The notes below the pieces were generated by a model. The model worked only from the letters and a program-made list of their open reading frames with translations. It had not been told where the DNA came from and did no database searches. Shown here in pieces: positions 5,882 through 6,333 of a DNA stretch of 6,333 bases (its first letter is position 1; each line of letters begins with the position of its first letter). The stretch is from an uncultured Burkholderiales bacterium. GTDB taxonomy: Bacteria; Pseudomonadota; Gammaproteobacteria; Burkholderiales; Burkholderiaceae_C. The translations under genes and the position numbers were made by a program. The stretch lies in contig CAIODE010000153.1 in assembly GCA_903856875.1 (NCBI GenBank), forward strand, positions 1-6,333, read 5' to 3'.

Positions 5882-5910
5882 TTCAAGGGCCTAATGGCCG
5901 CTTTCAAGGG
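5851..5910. terminator. cluster of competing CCTTG/CAAGG arms at the lysA/msrQ convergent junction
   Basis: Within 60 bp there are five complementary arms: CACCTT (5851-5856), CAAGGTG (5858-5864), CACCTTG (5874-5880), CAAGGG (5884-5889) and CAAGGG (5905-5910). The best single stem is 7 bp (5858-5864 with 5874-5880, 9-nt loop). CCTTG/CAAGG around the lysA stop gives a 5-bp stem with loop ATT. GGCC-TAAT-GGCC (5888-5899) can nest inside a wider CCTTGA (5876-5881)/TCAAGG (5904-5909) pairing. The lysA stop TGA (5879-5881) and the msrQ stop (5904-5906, minus) lie in those outer arms. There is no clear T-run. A shared bidirectional 3' end is inference. Confidence 0.38.
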
Positions 5911-6333
5911 ACTGACTGACGCCGCAGTTTTGCAGCGTGCCAAACTCGCCAACCCAATAAGACGCCTAAGATGCCGGCGTAAATCAAAACTTCTGTGAAG
6001 TTCTTTTTGCCAGACCTCATCCAGAAGAAATGCAAAATGGCCAGCAACGCAATGCCGTAGACCATGCGGTGCAACTTGCGCCAGCGCACTGCCCCCAACA
6101 TTTTGATGGCCGCATTGAAGGATGTTGCAGCCAACACACTGAGCAGCACGGCACCTGCAAAACCAACCGCAATAAACGGCCGCTTGGCAATGTCCAAGGC
6201 AATCTCATCCCACTCAAGGCCCATGTCAAACACGCTATAGCAAAGCGCATGCATCAGCACATAGAAAAATGTGATCACGCCTAAATTGCGCCTGAATCGC
6301 AAAAGTTCTGGCAGGTTGAATATCACGCGCAAA
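5904..6333 (-). CDS. msrQ: MsrQ, haem-binding membrane subunit of the MsrPQ methionine sulfoxide reductase (5' part missing)
   Basis: The visible 142-143 residues match the C-terminal two thirds of MsrQ (formerly YedZ), the inner-membrane haem b protein that passes electrons from the respiratory chain or flavin reductase to periplasmic MsrP, which repairs oxidised methionines. Counting from the codon at 6332, membrane helices lie at about 17-33, 52-70, 89-105 and 113-130. Family signatures include LPELLRFRRNLGV, DIAKRPFIAVGF and RWRKLHRMVYGIALLAILHF. Three His (28, 88, 101) have spacings of 60 and 13, which match the haem-ligand region of E. coli MsrQ as I recall it (91, 151, 164). The TTG at 6332 is not taken as a start: homology continues past the window edge, and about 60 residues including the first helix or helices should lie outside. 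msrP is not in the window; in many genomes it is just upstream of msrQ. Converges on lysA with 22 bp between the stop codons. Confidence 0.93.
   Translation of the reverse strand, partial: LRVIFNLPELLRFRRNLGVITFFYVLMHALCYSVFDMGLEWDEIALDIAKRPFIAVGFAGAVLLSVLAATSFNAAIKMLGAVRWRKLHRMVYGIALLAILHFFWMRSGKKNFTEVLIYAGILGVLLGWRVWHAAKLRRQSVP

Noticed and set aside
6330..6332. TTG at 6332 as the start of msrQ.
   Set aside because: MsrQ homology is already under way at this point, and about 60 family residues are missing, so the gene is cut by the window edge.
1..6333. A mobile element, phage island, CRISPR array, toxin-antitoxin pair or defence system.
   Set aside because: No terminal repeats, integrase or transposase, spaced repeats or small toxin-like gene pairs were seen. 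All sizeable genes have housekeeping or envelope matches.

Overview
The window looks like ordinary chromosome from a betaproteobacterium of the order Burkholderiales, most likely a Comamonadaceae-type freshwater bacterium. The support is gene order and protein style: a PilM/N/O-like cluster divergent from mrcA (PBP1a), then cyaY, lptM, lysA and msrQ. This is an order I know from Burkholderiales. Base composition is moderate (a little over 50% GC by eye). The genus call is inference. I see no insertion sequence, prophage, CRISPR array, tRNA or rRNA.

Layout. Positions 1-1545 (minus strand) hold three tightly coupled genes that read as a reduced type IV pilus/competence inner-membrane platform: PilM-like (841-1545), PilN-like (251-847) and the first 84 codons of a PilO-like protein that runs off the left edge (1-254). 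They are joined by 7-nt and 4-nt overlaps. A 111-bp gap (1546-1656) separates them from the divergent mrcA (1657-4023), a complete bifunctional class A penicillin-binding protein. cyaY (4058-4381, minus) converges on mrcA. cyaY and lptM (4395-4607, plus) are divergent with only 13 bp between start codons. lptM overlaps lysA (4604-5881) by 4 nt (ATGA). lysA converges on msrQ (5904-6333, minus), whose 5' part lies beyond the right edge. No gap between genes exceeds about 110 bp.

How the genes fit together. Most products serve the cell envelope. PBP1a polymerises and crosslinks peptidoglycan. LysA decarboxylates meso-diaminopimelate, a peptidoglycan precursor, to lysine. LptM is a lipoprotein that supports the LPS translocon. 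MsrQ feeds electrons to periplasmic methionine sulfoxide repair. The Pil-like proteins would form an envelope-spanning assembly platform. CyaY is an iron-binding frataxin homologue and stands apart.

Most worth a second look: the short, diverged PilM-like protein without a recognisable ATPase core; the 13-bp divergent cyaY/lptM start region, where each promoter must lie inside or against the other gene; and the inverted repeats at both convergent junctions, whose arms carry the stop codons of both genes. I found no clearly new biological system. The reduced Pil-like set is the nearest candidate, and it resembles the enterobacterial hofMNO arrangement.
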